60,953 nucleotides of DNA from JAUZPB01 sp037140715 (GTDB lineage: Bacteria; Bacteroidota; Ignavibacteria; Ignavibacteriales; SURF-24): NCBI GenBank assembly GCA_037140715.1, contig JBAXDX010000002.1:1-60953 (forward strand), read 5' to 3'. Position 1 is the first letter of the stretch, and each line of letters begins with the position of its first letter. Shown here piece by piece: positions 45,235-54,811 of this stretch. The translations under genes were made by a program, and so were the position numbers. Below the pieces are notes generated by a model. The model made no database searches. It saw only the letters and a program-made list of their open reading frames with translations, and was not told the DNA's origin.

Positions 45235-46143
45235 TTACTCCTTTTTGTAACCAATAGTTTTAGGATAGCTGACCAACTTAAAGGCTTTCGATATTCCATG
45301 AAGCGTTTCTGAATAACCGATAAACAAATATCCGCCTTTATAAAGTGAATTGTAAATGTGCGAAACTACTTTTATCTTGGATTTAACATCAAAGTAAATT
45401 AGTACGTTGGCACAGTAAATTATATCAAAGTTGAGCATTGCCTTCATGCTTAGATCATCATAAAGATTTAACAGTTTAAAGGTAACCATGCTCTTAATAT
45501 TTGGATCAATTTCGTATGTATTGCCAGATGTCTTGAAATATTTTTTCAGGTAATACGGAGGTGTATTGCGTATCGAATAATCTCTGTATAATCCTTTCTT
45601 TGCCGTATCAATCATCGCCTGATTAATATCGGTGCCTACAATCTCAAACTCAAGCCCCTGATACTTTGGTTTTACAAGATCTGTCAGAGTCATGGCAATT
45701 GAATAAGCTTCCTCGCCCGATGAAGATGCCGCACTCCAAATCCTGATTCTCTTTTTGTTGACTTTATTCGGACTGTTCACAATCTCAGGTATAATCGAAG
45801 TTACCAAGGCATCAAGTTGTGGCTGATTTCTGAAGAAAAAAGTCTCATTGATCGTAATAGCTTCGTAAAGATAGCGCAACTCGGGCTGCCGGTTTGGATG
45901 ATATTTAATGTAATCTAAATATGCATCAAATGAATCAAGCCCTAAAAAGCCAATTCGCTTCTGAAGCCTGCTCTCCATTAAATATTTCTTGTTATCTTGG
46001 AAATAAATACCGCATATATCGTAAATATATTTACGCCAGGTTTCAAATGTTTTATCAGAAAGCACTATCTGACTTCTACCAGAAAATGTAAACCCTTCAC
46101 CTGGTTGAGTGTTTTGCATATCCATATTTGGTAAATCGCTCAT
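45235..46143 (-). CDS. cheR: Chemotaxis receptor methyltransferase CheR
   Basis: SAM-dependent enzyme that methylates glutamates on chemoreceptors. In 302 residues: N-terminal helical domain, INETFFFRNQPQLDAL (about 95-110), RIWSAASSSGEEAYSIAM with the SAM-binding Gly/Glu pair, GTDINQAMIDTA, and LLNLYDD, CANVLIYFD and GYLFIGYSE in the C-terminal half. No TPR extension. It follows the HEAT-repeat gene by 20 bp. Confidence 0.95.
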   Translation of the reverse strand: MSDLPNMDMQNTQPGEGFTFSGRSQIVLSDKTFETWRKYIYDICGIYFQDNKKYLMESRLQKRIGFLGLDSFDAYLDYIKYHPNRQPELRYLYEAITINETFFFRNQPQLDALVTSIIPEIVNSPNKVNKKRIRIWSAASSSGEEAYSIAMTLTDLVKPKYQGLEFEIVGTDINQAMIDTAKKGLYRDYSIRNTPPYYLKKYFKTSGNTYEIDPNIKSMVTFKLLNLYDDLSMKAMLNFDIIYCANVLIYFDVKSKIKVVSHIYNSLYKGGYLFIGYSETLHGISKAFKLVSYPKTIGYKKE

Positions 46144-46163
46144 ATTTAATCAGCTCTGTTTTC

Positions 46164-47552
46164 TTAGTTAGTAATTCTGCGTTGACTTAATGCCCAGTTA
46201 GCTCTTTCTCTGACCATTTCATCAGGGTCATTAGCCAACTTTTTAATTACTTCATCTATTTTTTCACCGGGTCGGCTCTCTATCATCTCAAGTACTTTCA
46301 TCCGGTTCCAGATATTATCATCTTCAACCATAGTATCTAAAAATATAAGTGCAAATTCAAGGTTTATAATAAATAATAACTCATAAGATGATTTTCTGAT
46401 TTCTTCATCAGGATTATCAAAACACAAGGTAAAGGAATCGCTTAAATTCCGCTTATCTATTTCGCTTAGATGGTCAAGGCTTTTACCGTTGAAGTCAACC
46501 ATATCCTTTAACAGCCATAACAGGTTCTTCAGATTACCCGGTTTTTCCCTAATAAGCACAGCAAGTTTGTGATAAATAATTTTTGCGAATTCAAAAAATG
46601 CCGGACGAATATTTTTATCAATCTCGATGTCCTCTCCATATATATGAAGAAGCGCATCCATAATATCCTTATCGTCAAAGACAGAAATTAAACTGGTAGC
46701 AGCTATCTTATATTTTATTTCAGCTTCCATCAGGGTATATAGAATAGAATTTTTTATATTTTCATCAAATGGAATATCAAGCCCGAGCCTTTCTTTCATC
46801 ATACATAATGAAGAAATAATCGGCCAAATAATCGGACCGGTAATTTTTGTAAGTTCTGATAATAGAAAATAAAATGTGCCTTCGTTACCTATCGAACCAA
46901 AACTTTCTATAATTGAAAATTTCGTAAGGTCGTCTTCTACATAGTATTTGTCCATGATAAAATGAAGAGCTTCCTGTGATTCCATTTTGCCGAAAGCTTC
47001 AATTATTGTAGGACGGTAAAGCTCGTTTTCTTCATAGATTTTTATCAGTTCAGGAATAGCCGGCTGATATTTAATATTGCCTAAAGCCTCAAGACATGAA
47101 AGAATAACATTGTCGTTCGTGTTTGTTCTCAAAACATCAAGTATCTTTGATACTGGTTTTTCTTTTCCGATAAGCCCGAGCAGATCAATTATAAACTTCT
47201 TGCAGTCGTCATTGCCCAGCTCTATACTGGCTTCCATCTCATCAATACTGTTCTCCCCGATTCTTAAGAGAACTTCACCTGCAAGATTTCTGATGCCGAT
47301 TTCAGAAGATGAAACAAGCGGGACAATAAACTTTGGAATTAAAGGATTACCGTTAAAAATAAGCGTAAGCGAAACAGCATCCCTGACGCCTTTATCTTCA
47401 TCAGAAAGCATCTGGCAGAGTATCCTGACGGTTTCTTCGTCAAGCTCTTTATTCATAAAATCTTCGACTATCGACCTGCGCTCTGAAGGATTTTCCGATT
47501 TCAGGGCTTTTATTTCACTTTCAGTTAAAACAGTTGAAATACTCATCCTCAT
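46164..47552 (-). CDS. HEAT-repeat protein at the head of the chemotaxis operon
   Basis: A 462-residue protein built from HEAT-like helical repeats (for example the DEDKGVRDAVSLTL, SEIGIRNLAGEVLLRIG and DPDEMVRERANWALSQR units), of the PBS-lyase/HEAT type, without a signal peptide or cofactor-lyase domain. I cannot assign a family name. As a pure protein-interaction scaffold placed first in the chemotaxis operon it may organise or control CheR/CheY. That is inference from position only. The start ATG at 47552 follows AAGG and is followed two codons later by a second ATG. Confidence 0.75.
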   Translation of the reverse strand: MRMSISTVLTESEIKALKSENPSERRSIVEDFMNKELDEETVRILCQMLSDEDKGVRDAVSLTLIFNGNPLIPKFIVPLVSSSEIGIRNLAGEVLLRIGENSIDEMEASIELGNDDCKKFIIDLLGLIGKEKPVSKILDVLRTNTNDNVILSCLEALGNIKYQPAIPELIKIYEENELYRPTIIEAFGKMESQEALHFIMDKYYVEDDLTKFSIIESFGSIGNEGTFYFLLSELTKITGPIIWPIISSLCMMKERLGLDIPFDENIKNSILYTLMEAEIKYKIAATSLISVFDDKDIMDALLHIYGEDIEIDKNIRPAFFEFAKIIYHKLAVLIREKPGNLKNLLWLLKDMVDFNGKSLDHLSEIDKRNLSDSFTLCFDNPDEEIRKSSYELLFIINLEFALIFLDTMVEDDNIWNRMKVLEMIESRPGEKIDEVIKKLANDPDEMVRERANWALSQRRITN

Positions 47553-48377
47553 GACCTTTTTTCGGTTGAAAAATATTATATATAGAAAAGCTAATTATTT
47601 AAAACTTATCTTCGTTGCCTTCATTAGATAAGTCAAAACTTTTTTGGTATTCAGTCAAAATAAATTTATTAGAATACAAAATACTACTCTGCTTATTTAA
47701 ATGCCATAATATAGCATGAAATTTCGAAATATTATCAGACATTATTGGGTGTACGACAAATTTCCATCTTAATTATACTCATTTTTGCTGTTATACAGGC
47801 GAAGTCCCGTTACAGACCTGCCAAAGATTTTACCAGAGAAGTGTATTCAGAATCTATAAGGTTACTGGTTAACAGCGTAAAACCCGTCTTACGTTCCTGC
47901 ATTATTAATACAATTACCAGAAAGGCTCTTTCCCGTCCATAAATGGCATATTTTATTTCGGAACAGGTTTGGTGAATTGCAGAAATCGCCTGTGTACTAA
48001 AAAAAGCTTAGTATGGAAATAATTGCGCCCGATAAATTTCCCTTCAGGCATAATAAAATGCCATTTTCTGCTTTCCCATTCTGTATCATTCTTTTATTGA
48101 AGGAAATTTGTAGTACACTCCATGAAAGTTTTCATCCCGATTAATTCTTTATTCCATTTGATAATCTGTAATGATGCTGAGTATATACGATTTTAAAGTA
48201 CTGCTTTGAATATCTGAGATATATTATCTGGCAAAATCTTATGCTGGTATGGTACTATAATAATAGTTTAATTCTTTGTAGATGAGTATTTCGAATGGAA
48301 ACAAGCAGGATATCACGAAGACAGATAATTATCCGTCCTGATAAACGTGATATGAAATTAAATGGGAAGGGATTGGA
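47553..48377. other. 825-bp gap between chemotaxis operon and purD
   Basis: No credible gene. A 65-codon plus-strand frame at about 47745-47942 has a hydrophobic first half but no ribosome site or resemblance and is probably chance. The promoter of the chemotaxis operon must be at the left end. The right end contains the inverted repeat listed at 48310-48353. A small GGCAT/ATGCC hairpin is at 48047-48062. I see nothing else. Confidence 0.5.
48310..48353. repeat. Inverted repeat downstream of purD
   Basis: ATATCACG at 48310-48317 pairs with CGTGATAT at 48346-48353, and the loop itself contains the palindrome GATAATTATC. It starts 25 bp past the purD stop. It could end purD transcription, though no T run follows, or be an operator. 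Confidence 0.35.
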
Positions 48378-49658
48378 TTATGACTTCTTAAAACCCTTGT
48401 CGGCTATATCTGTCCTGTAATAAATATTGTCAAAATATATTTTACGAAGGGCTTTATATGCCTTTTCCTTACATAGTTGCAGATTATTCTCAGATGTTAC
48501 AGCAGTTACACCCAGTACTCTTCCGCCATCGGTAACTATCTTACCGTCAATCTTTTTAGTACCTGCGTGAAAAACAATGGCTTCATCATGAACATCATCG
48601 AGACCTGATATTTCAAAGCCTTTTTCATATTTATCAGGATAGCCCTCCGAAGCAGCGACAACGCAGACGGCAGCTCCGCCATTGTATGAAACAGAAGTCT
48701 TATCAACATCGCCTTTAGCCGCTGATGATAACAACTGCAAAAAATCGCCTTCGAGCAGAGGCAAAACGGACTGAGTCTCAGGGTCGCCGAAGCGGCAGTT
48801 AAATTCAACTACTTTTGGTCCATTGGGTGTAAGCATTATTCCGCAGTAGAGACACCCATTAAATTTCCTGCCTTCGCCGTTAAGAGCATCTAAAGTCGGG
48901 CGAATGATATTTACTTCAATTTCATTTAATATTTCGTGGGTTACAATTGGAGCAGGGGCATAAGCACCCATGCCACCGGTATTCTTGCCGGTATCATTAT
49001 CCCCTATTCTCTTATGATCCTGAGCAGAGGGCAGGCAGATAAAGTTTTTACCATCCGTAACTGCAAAAATAGAAGCTTCCTGACCAGTCATAAATTCTTC
49101 GATTACAATAGTCTCGCCCGCCTCGCCAAACAACGCATCCTCAAAGCACTCGGAAAGAGCATCTTTAGCTTCCTGAAATGACTGACATATAAGTACGCCC
49201 TTGCCGGCAGCAAGTCCGGAGGCTTTAATAACCGCAGGATATTTAATAAAAGAAATATGCTCGACAGCTTTGGGATATTCCGATTTAGTAAATATCTCAA
49301 ACCCGGCCGTAGGGATATTATATTTAAGCATAAGTTTTTTGGCAAAAGCCTTATCGCCTTCAATCATAGCGGCATCTTTGCCGGGACCGAAAACGTTTAT
49401 TTCATGCCTGCGAAGAATGTCGGCTAAACCATTTACAAGCGGGACTTCGGGACCTATGACGACAAGTTCAATAGCGTTTGAGATACAAAAATCAACGACA
49501 GCCTGATCATCATTAATATTAAGACTGACATTTTCTCCAAATGCCTCAGTACCAGGGTTGCCGGGTACAAGAAACAACTTTGTAAGCAATTTGCTTTGGC
49601 TGATCTTGTAAGCCATTGCATTTTCTCTTCCACCCGAACCAATTAAAACAACATTCAT
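48378..49658 (-). CDS. purD: Phosphoribosylamine-glycine ligase
   Basis: GAR synthetase, second step of de novo purine synthesis. The 426-residue ATP-grasp enzyme opens VVLIGSGGRENAMAYKIS and carries IKASGLAAGKGV (ATP lysines), MTGQEASIFAVTDG, HKRIGDNDTGKNTGGMGAY and FNCRFGDPETQSVLP. Its ATG directly follows the TAG of the upstream glycosyltransferase gene with no spacer, so the two are co-translated. Confidence 0.97.
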   Translation of the reverse strand: MNVVLIGSGGRENAMAYKISQSKLLTKLFLVPGNPGTEAFGENVSLNINDDQAVVDFCISNAIELVVIGPEVPLVNGLADILRRHEINVFGPGKDAAMIEGDKAFAKKLMLKYNIPTAGFEIFTKSEYPKAVEHISFIKYPAVIKASGLAAGKGVLICQSFQEAKDALSECFEDALFGEAGETIVIEEFMTGQEASIFAVTDGKNFICLPSAQDHKRIGDNDTGKNTGGMGAYAPAPIVTHEILNEIEVNIIRPTLDALNGEGRKFNGCLYCGIMLTPNGPKVVEFNCRFGDPETQSVLPLLEGDFLQLLSSAAKGDVDKTSVSYNGGAAVCVVAASEGYPDKYEKGFEISGLDDVHDEAIVFHAGTKKIDGKIVTDGGRVLGVTAVTSENNLQLCKEKAYKALRKIYFDNIYYRTDIADKGFKKS

Positions 49659-50939
49659 CTATATTGCCTTTATATAAAACTGGAAACTTTTGAGCATCTG
49701 TTCAGTCTGAACTTCACGGTCATGCTTAACGACAAATTCTTCATTAGGCTTTGGGAGTTTGCCTTCCCTATAAAGCCCGTGAACACGAATAATAGTATTT
49801 TTTATCTCATCAATATCAGCAGGCTTAGTAATAAAAGTCGCACCATATTCCTGGCAGGCCGACTTAGCCGCACCTTCCGGCACACATGCAATAATCGGTT
49901 TTCGCGCACCGAAATATTCAAACAATTTGCCCGGTGTAATAGTATCGGCATTTTTCTTATCACCAACCATAAGCCAGAGGACATCGCTTGAAACAATTCT
50001 AACAACCGCCTCATTATGATCGAGATATCCGTAATCCCTTACATAAGCCTGAAGTCCGAGCTTGTCAACCAGCTTTACATTTTCTCTTCTGAATTCGCCG
50101 ATAAAGTGGAGTTCTATATTTTCTGCAATATCCGGTCTTTCATAAGTCAGTTTCCTGAAAGCCTGAAGAAAATACTTAGGTGTAATAAACTCATAAAATG
50201 TACCTGAGTAAGTAAGCCTCATTTTATTATTGCCTTTGGGAATAGGAGTGATATTTTCAAAATCCTCCTTATCATATCCATGCGGAATAATCATAATATC
50301 TTCAAAAGTCAGGAAGCGGAAGGTATTTAGAAGTTTTTCTTTTATTTTACGGTTTACCGCAATCACCTTGTCAGCTACCCTAAGAGCTTTATACTCCAGC
50401 TTTTTGTGGAGATACGAATGATAAGGCGTAAGATTAAAGGCAAACTGGTTGCCAGTCCATAAGTCGCGGTAATCGACAAAGAGTGCGATATCAAACCATT
50501 TGCTTAACCGCGCAGCAACTGAAAAAGTTGAGAAAGGCGGGATAGAGACAAAAATTATATCGAACTCCTCTTTTTTAAGGAGTTCCTTAGCAACTTTGTA
50601 TGCTTTATTTGACCAGGAGATTTTATTATCAGGGATAAAAAAAGTTTTACTGATATTGTTTAAAGTCTTTATCACAATTTCCGCGGACATTTTGAAATTC
50701 TTTTTACTCCTTGCCAGAGAATAAGGATCGTTTGCCTCAACACGGATAACTCTGATTTCAGACTCTTCAACTTCCTTCAACAGCGAATTGTCATGGGCGA
50801 AGTAACTGGTTTTACCCGTAGTAATTACGGTAGGCTCCCAGTTATATTTTCTCATATACTTGACAAACTTTGTAACCCGCTGTACACCGCTAAGACCCAT
50901 AGGAGGAAAATAATAAGCAATCACCAGTACTTTGAACAT
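49659..50939 (-). CDS. Family 4-like glycosyltransferase
   Basis: A 426-residue GT-B enzyme opening VLVIAYYFPPMGLSGVQRVT. The C-terminal donor domain has RLTYSGTFYEFITPKYF, VRDYGYLDHNEAV and GKLFEYFGARKPIIA (about 365-380), where the E-x7-E motif of retaining GT4 enzymes lies. No membrane segment. It is a paralogue of the gene at 31339-32607. It sits between guaB and purD, 60 bp after guaB, an odd place for a glycan enzyme and perhaps only a housekeeping operon hitch-hiker. The sugar and acceptor are unknown. Confidence 0.85.
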   Translation of the reverse strand: MFKVLVIAYYFPPMGLSGVQRVTKFVKYMRKYNWEPTVITTGKTSYFAHDNSLLKEVEESEIRVIRVEANDPYSLARSKKNFKMSAEIVIKTLNNISKTFFIPDNKISWSNKAYKVAKELLKKEEFDIIFVSIPPFSTFSVAARLSKWFDIALFVDYRDLWTGNQFAFNLTPYHSYLHKKLEYKALRVADKVIAVNRKIKEKLLNTFRFLTFEDIMIIPHGYDKEDFENITPIPKGNNKMRLTYSGTFYEFITPKYFLQAFRKLTYERPDIAENIELHFIGEFRRENVKLVDKLGLQAYVRDYGYLDHNEAVVRIVSSDVLWLMVGDKKNADTITPGKLFEYFGARKPIIACVPEGAAKSACQEYGATFITKPADIDEIKNTIIRVHGLYREGKLPKPNEEFVVKHDREVQTEQMLKSFQFYIKAI

Positions 50940-50999
50940 TTTGACCTATCGATGGTTTTCAGAATATAACCCAGTAACCTGAACAAAAATCATCCGCAG

Positions 51000-52466
51000 C
51001 TATGAATGATAGTTAGGAGCCTCATCGGTAATAATAACATCATGCGGATGACTTTCCCTTAGACCTGCAACAGACATTTTGATAAACCGGGCGTTTTCCT
51101 TCAGTTCAGAAATATTTGCTGTACCACAGTATCCCATGGCAGCTTTAAGTCCGCCAATAAACTGATAAATCGTTTCTGAGAGCGGACCTTTGAAAGGTAC
51201 TCTTCCCTCAACACCTTCGGGGACGAGTTTCTTAATATCCTCCTCAATATCCTGAAAGTACCGGTCGCTGCTTCCTTTTTTCATAGCGCCAAGCGATCCC
51301 ATACCACGGTAAACCTTAAAACTGCGTCCTTCGAACAGAACGGTTTCTCCCGGAGTTTCTTCGACACCAGCGAACATACCGCCAATCATAACCGTATCGG
51401 CTCCAGCCGCAATTGCCTTTGGAACATCGCCCGTCTGTTTGATCCCGCCATCGGCGACAATCGGAATGCCCTTGCCTTTAATTTCATTATAAACATTCAT
51501 CACAGCAGAAATTTGTGGCACGCCAACGCCTGCAATAACGCGCGTGGTGCAAATTGAACCAGCGCCAATTCCTACCTTTACTGCATCAACTCCGGCTTCA
51601 ATTAAGTCCAGAGCAGCTTCACCTGTAACAATATTACCGGCAATAAGCTGTGCATACTTAAATTTCCCTCGTAATTCTTTAATCATTTTAATCACGCCAA
51701 CGGAATGACCGTGAGCCGTATCGACCACAATGACATCCGCACCCGCGTTAAGCAATACCTCGGTACGCTCGATAGTATCAGCTGTAACGCCAACGCCACC
51801 GCCAACCCTTAATCGTCCATGCTCATCTTTGCAGGCGTTAGGATATTTCTTCTTTTTCTGGATATCCTTAAATGTAATCAAACCTTTAAGGTAACCCTGA
51901 GCATCAACGATAGGAAGCTTTTCAATTTTATGGTTCTGCAGAATTTTCTCAGCCATCTTAAGGTCTGTGCCAATGGGAGCCGTAATCAGGTTTTCCTTAG
52001 TCATAAGATCTTTTACCTTAAGCGAGAGGTTCGGCTCAAAGCGAAGATCGCGATTAGTCAGAATACCGATAAGCTTATTGGAATCATCAACAATAGGAAT
52101 ACCGGAAATTTGATATTTATCCATGAGGACAAGAGCATCTTCGACAGTTTTGTCAGAAGAAAGCGTTATCGGGTTCATAATCATGCCGCTTTCCGAACGT
52201 TTAACCAAATCAATTTCTTCTGCCTGGCGGTCAATGGTCATATTCTTATGGATAATACCAATACCTCCCTGTCCTGCCATTGCAATAGCCATCTGGCTCT
52301 CGGTAACCGTGTCCATAGCGGCAGACAATAGCGGGATGTACAATTTAATTTCAGTAGTAAGTTGTGAAACAATTTCAACTTCTCTTGGCAGAACCGAAGA
52401 TTTCGCGGGAACCAGAAGTATATCATCAAATGTTAATCCCTCATAAATAATCTTATCGGTGCTCAT
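51000..52466 (-). CDS. guaB: Inosine-5'-monophosphate dehydrogenase
   Basis: Oxidises IMP to XMP with NAD+, the rate-limiting step toward GTP. In 488 residues the TIM barrel is interrupted by two CBS domains (about 95-205, with SGIPIVDDSNKLIGILTNRD and IEKLPIVDAQGYLKGLIT). Catalytic loop GAGSICTTRVI contains the active-site cysteine, and GGMFAGVEETPGE and GYCG-type sequences follow. I start at the ATG at 52466, which follows GGGGGAT; the ATG at 52496 adds ten residues not typical of the family. It shares the strand with the glycosyltransferase and purD: two purine genes in one run. Confidence 0.97.
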   Translation of the reverse strand: MSTDKIIYEGLTFDDILLVPAKSSVLPREVEIVSQLTTEIKLYIPLLSAAMDTVTESQMAIAMAGQGGIGIIHKNMTIDRQAEEIDLVKRSESGMIMNPITLSSDKTVEDALVLMDKYQISGIPIVDDSNKLIGILTNRDLRFEPNLSLKVKDLMTKENLITAPIGTDLKMAEKILQNHKIEKLPIVDAQGYLKGLITFKDIQKKKKYPNACKDEHGRLRVGGGVGVTADTIERTEVLLNAGADVIVVDTAHGHSVGVIKMIKELRGKFKYAQLIAGNIVTGEAALDLIEAGVDAVKVGIGAGSICTTRVIAGVGVPQISAVMNVYNEIKGKGIPIVADGGIKQTGDVPKAIAAGADTVMIGGMFAGVEETPGETVLFEGRSFKVYRGMGSLGAMKKGSSDRYFQDIEEDIKKLVPEGVEGRVPFKGPLSETIYQFIGGLKAAMGYCGTANISELKENARFIKMSVAGLRESHPHDVIITDEAPNYHS

Positions 52467-52686
52467 ATATCCCCCTGTTTTTATGAAAAAGCTCACGCGA
52501 GGCGGTCATATTTACCCGGCAAAGCTTTAAAGTTGTGAATAATCAACGCCGGTGAATCTTTCCATGACTTAAAAAAAACATTCAAATTACTTCTGCTAAG
52601 ATAATTAAATCACCCGATGCAAAGCAACCGATATTTTCGGAGAATATTTTAACAGAGGAACTGAGAATATATCTTTAACCAAAAAC

Positions 52687-53313
52687 TCATGTCTCAGAAC
52701 TAATAACTGATTCAATTGCTATTTTGATAATATCGTAATTAAATCCTTTGGATAAAAGATAACTATAGATTTTCTGCTGAAGTTTCTGCTTTTCCAGATT
52801 GCGGACTTTGAGGGATTTAAGTTTTTTTTGAGCGATTTTGCATGCCTGATCAACCTGTTCTGTGTCAGAACTATCGCTAAGAACTAATTCAATAATATCC
52901 TTAGAAATGCCTTTCGCTTTGAGTTCCATTATGATGCGGTTTATACCAAGGGAGTTGCGGTTTGTTTTTTCGGATGTAAAATCGCGGGCAAATTTTTCAT
53001 CGTTGAGATAATTATTTTCTTTCAGGTTGCAGATTACATTGTTTACCAGCTCTGCGTCATATTTTTTAGCTAAAAGTTTTCTTTCCAGCTCCTTAGCTGA
53101 ATGCAACCGGCATCCAAGAAAGCGGAAAGCAGATTCCTTAACATAAAAAAACTGATTCTGCCTGATTAGCGAATCCCTCGTCTTTTCGTCCAGCCCGTCA
53201 TCTTTCCTTAGGGAATTCTTCAGAAACACTTCATAGCGAAGAATCAGTTTTTCATCATTATCAAACTGAATATGTACGCTGTCTTTAATTTTCGAAATTT
53301 TTGTGATTATCAT
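52687..53313 (-). CDS. recX: Regulatory protein RecX
   Basis: A 208-residue helical-repeat protein that inhibits or modulates RecA filaments. LGCRLHSAKELERKLLAKKYD and YLNDEKFARDFTSEKTNRN, followed by GINRIIMELKAKGISKDII, are the RecX core repeats. The N-terminal segment is like the family's extended version. No recA is adjacent (it often lies next to recX elsewhere). The gene starts 56 bp from a shared palindrome-containing element at 53370-53460, which could be its control region. Confidence 0.93.
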   Translation of the reverse strand: MIITKISKIKDSVHIQFDNDEKLILRYEVFLKNSLRKDDGLDEKTRDSLIRQNQFFYVKESAFRFLGCRLHSAKELERKLLAKKYDAELVNNVICNLKENNYLNDEKFARDFTSEKTNRNSLGINRIIMELKAKGISKDIIELVLSDSSDTEQVDQACKIAQKKLKSLKVRNLEKQKLQQKIYSYLLSKGFNYDIIKIAIESVISSET

Positions 53314-53369
53314 GCGGTGAGATATAGTAAGTCTGTTAATGTGTCACTTCAGTTGATTGTCCTGCCATG

Positions 53370-53460
53370 TATATATTAACGACCGTTATGAATTCAACCT
53401 TTAGAACACATTAGCGAAGGAACCATTATATCATCCATTCTACGATATTTCAGGTTAAAT
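53370..53460 (-). repeat. Element shared with the nrdJ upstream region
   Basis: Contains tatattaacgaccgttat (53372-53389) with core TAACG-AC-CGTTA, then AATTCAACCTTT, ATTATATCATCC and GATATTTCAGG. Matching words in the same order occur at 10720-10846. It lies 59 bp upstream of the recX start. Confidence 0.6.
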
Positions 53461-53479
53461 TTATCCCGCCTTGCAGTTT

Positions 53480-54094
53480 CTATTCGAAGGGTTGCCGGAT
53501 AATTGTTTTCATTTTTGCAGGGTCGGCTTTTCTTGGATCGCTCAGATAAATTTCATGATGAAATCCGCGAAGACTGTGTCCATTTTCCTTTATAAAATTA
53601 TGCAGTTTAAGTATAGTGGGAGTTTCATCCGAATAAGGACCAATATGCATAATTTGCGCACATCGGCCTTCATGATAATTTTCGAAGCGGACTTCCTTGA
53701 TTGCTTCAATTTGCTTTTTAGCATAAGCGGTAACAGAAGCTTTTTCCACATCGGCAGTATTAATAAATTCCGGTTGCATAATCATAAGAGTCCATTTCCA
53801 TGCGGATTTATCCTCAATAGAAAATAACTTCATATCATCGCACCACCAAAGACCTTCGAGAGGTGGCACTACATAGTCAGGGAGAGCCGGCACCTCTTTT
53901 TTACACATAAATTTAAGGGTATAGGCGACTGAATAGAGGGATTCAACGCAATTATTGAATTTTTCGGAGTTGTTCGGGTCGCCATTACCATTAATCATCA
54001 GATAATTCATGCAGGGGACATCTACTTCTACAACGTTCTTAACCGGAGGATTAAACAACTCTGCATATTGTTTCTTCATATCAATTTTTGTCAT
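53480..54094 (-). CDS. GyrI-like small-molecule-binding domain protein
   Basis: A 204-residue protein of the GyrI-like/AraC effector-binding superfamily. VEVDVPCMNYLMINGNGDPN near the N-terminus, the central PLEGLWWCDD and KWTLMIMQPE strands, and the C-terminal HIGPYSDETPTILKLHNFI are landmarks of the stand-alone bacterial members. No helix-turn-helix is attached, so it acts as a free binding domain or enzyme. Some superfamily members hydrolyse small molecules. Ligand unknown. It is in the same direction as bacteriohemerythrin, separated by only a few bases. Confidence 0.85.
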   Translation of the reverse strand: MTKIDMKKQYAELFNPPVKNVVEVDVPCMNYLMINGNGDPNNSEKFNNCVESLYSVAYTLKFMCKKEVPALPDYVVPPLEGLWWCDDMKLFSIEDKSAWKWTLMIMQPEFINTADVEKASVTAYAKKQIEAIKEVRFENYHEGRCAQIMHIGPYSDETPTILKLHNFIKENGHSLRGFHHEIYLSDPRKADPAKMKTIIRQPFE

Positions 54095-54099
54095 ATCGA

Positions 54100-54507
54100 T
54101 TATTTTACCCCTCTTTCAATCAGAAACGGGCTGTATTTTTTATCAACTACACAGATGTGATGAATAAGCCAGTCCCTGAGAAAATTTATAATTTCAATAG
54201 AAACGATAGAGCTACCTGTAAGAAACCTTCCCTGATAGTCCAGTACTTTAGAGACAAACAACTGGTGTTCTCTTTTATGTCCGGCAGTATCAGGGTAATC
54301 AAACTGGGCGAAATATTTTTCTTCGAGAGTAAAATGAGTCTGAGTATATTTAATCAGGTTTTGAATAATAATACTAAGAGCTTCTTTAGCTTTGCCGGCT
54401 TTCATGGCTTCATGAAGTTCGTTAATATAATTGACCAGCTTTTTATGCTGATTATCAATTTCATTAATTCCGACAGAGTATCGTTGATTCCAGTTTATAA
54501 AAGGCAT
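54100..54507 (-). CDS. Bacteriohemerythrin
   Basis: A 135-residue di-iron oxygen-binding four-helix protein. All ligands are in place: H21, H58-xxx-E62, H77-xxx-H81, and H117-xxxx-D122. The start is the ATG at 54507, with GAGGGA five bases upstream (the ATG at 54519 is part of this site). Hemerythrins store or sense oxygen and protect anaerobic metabolism, which would fit the [FeFe]-hydrogenase maturase elsewhere in the window. It lies five bases upstream of the GyrI-like gene, so the two are probably an operon. Confidence 0.95.
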   Translation of the reverse strand: MPFINWNQRYSVGINEIDNQHKKLVNYINELHEAMKAGKAKEALSIIIQNLIKYTQTHFTLEEKYFAQFDYPDTAGHKREHQLFVSKVLDYQGRFLTGSSIVSIEIINFLRDWLIHHICVVDKKYSPFLIERGVK

Positions 54508-54811
54508 AATTTCCCTCATAGATTAGTTGAATAAATTCATAAAAAAAATGTTTTAATTATAACCTGCCGGCATCCTCGTTTAATAAATGCGGATTATCGT
54601 CCATTCCTGTAACCTGTTTGGTAATAGATTTTATGCAAGTCTAAATAAATCGGCTGACTAATATAACTTCAATCCCAAATCAAAACAACAGAGATAAAAA
54701 ATAAGCCGGTGTGTCGCGCTAAATAATGCCTGACAGAATAAAAAAAAGAAAGAGACAAAGAAAATATGTTGTTTCACTCTTTACTTCTTATCGTGTATGG
54801 ATAAGAAATTC
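54508..54811. other. 304-bp gap upstream of bacteriohemerythrin
   Basis: AT-rich and without an open frame of note. It must hold the bacteriohemerythrin promoter and the 3' end of the outer-membrane operon. I see no clear -7/-33 boxes, hairpin or repeat family here. Confidence 0.5.

Noticed and set aside
47745..47942. 65-codon plus-strand frame with hydrophobic start
   Set aside because: No ribosome site, no recognisable homologue and no neighbour support.
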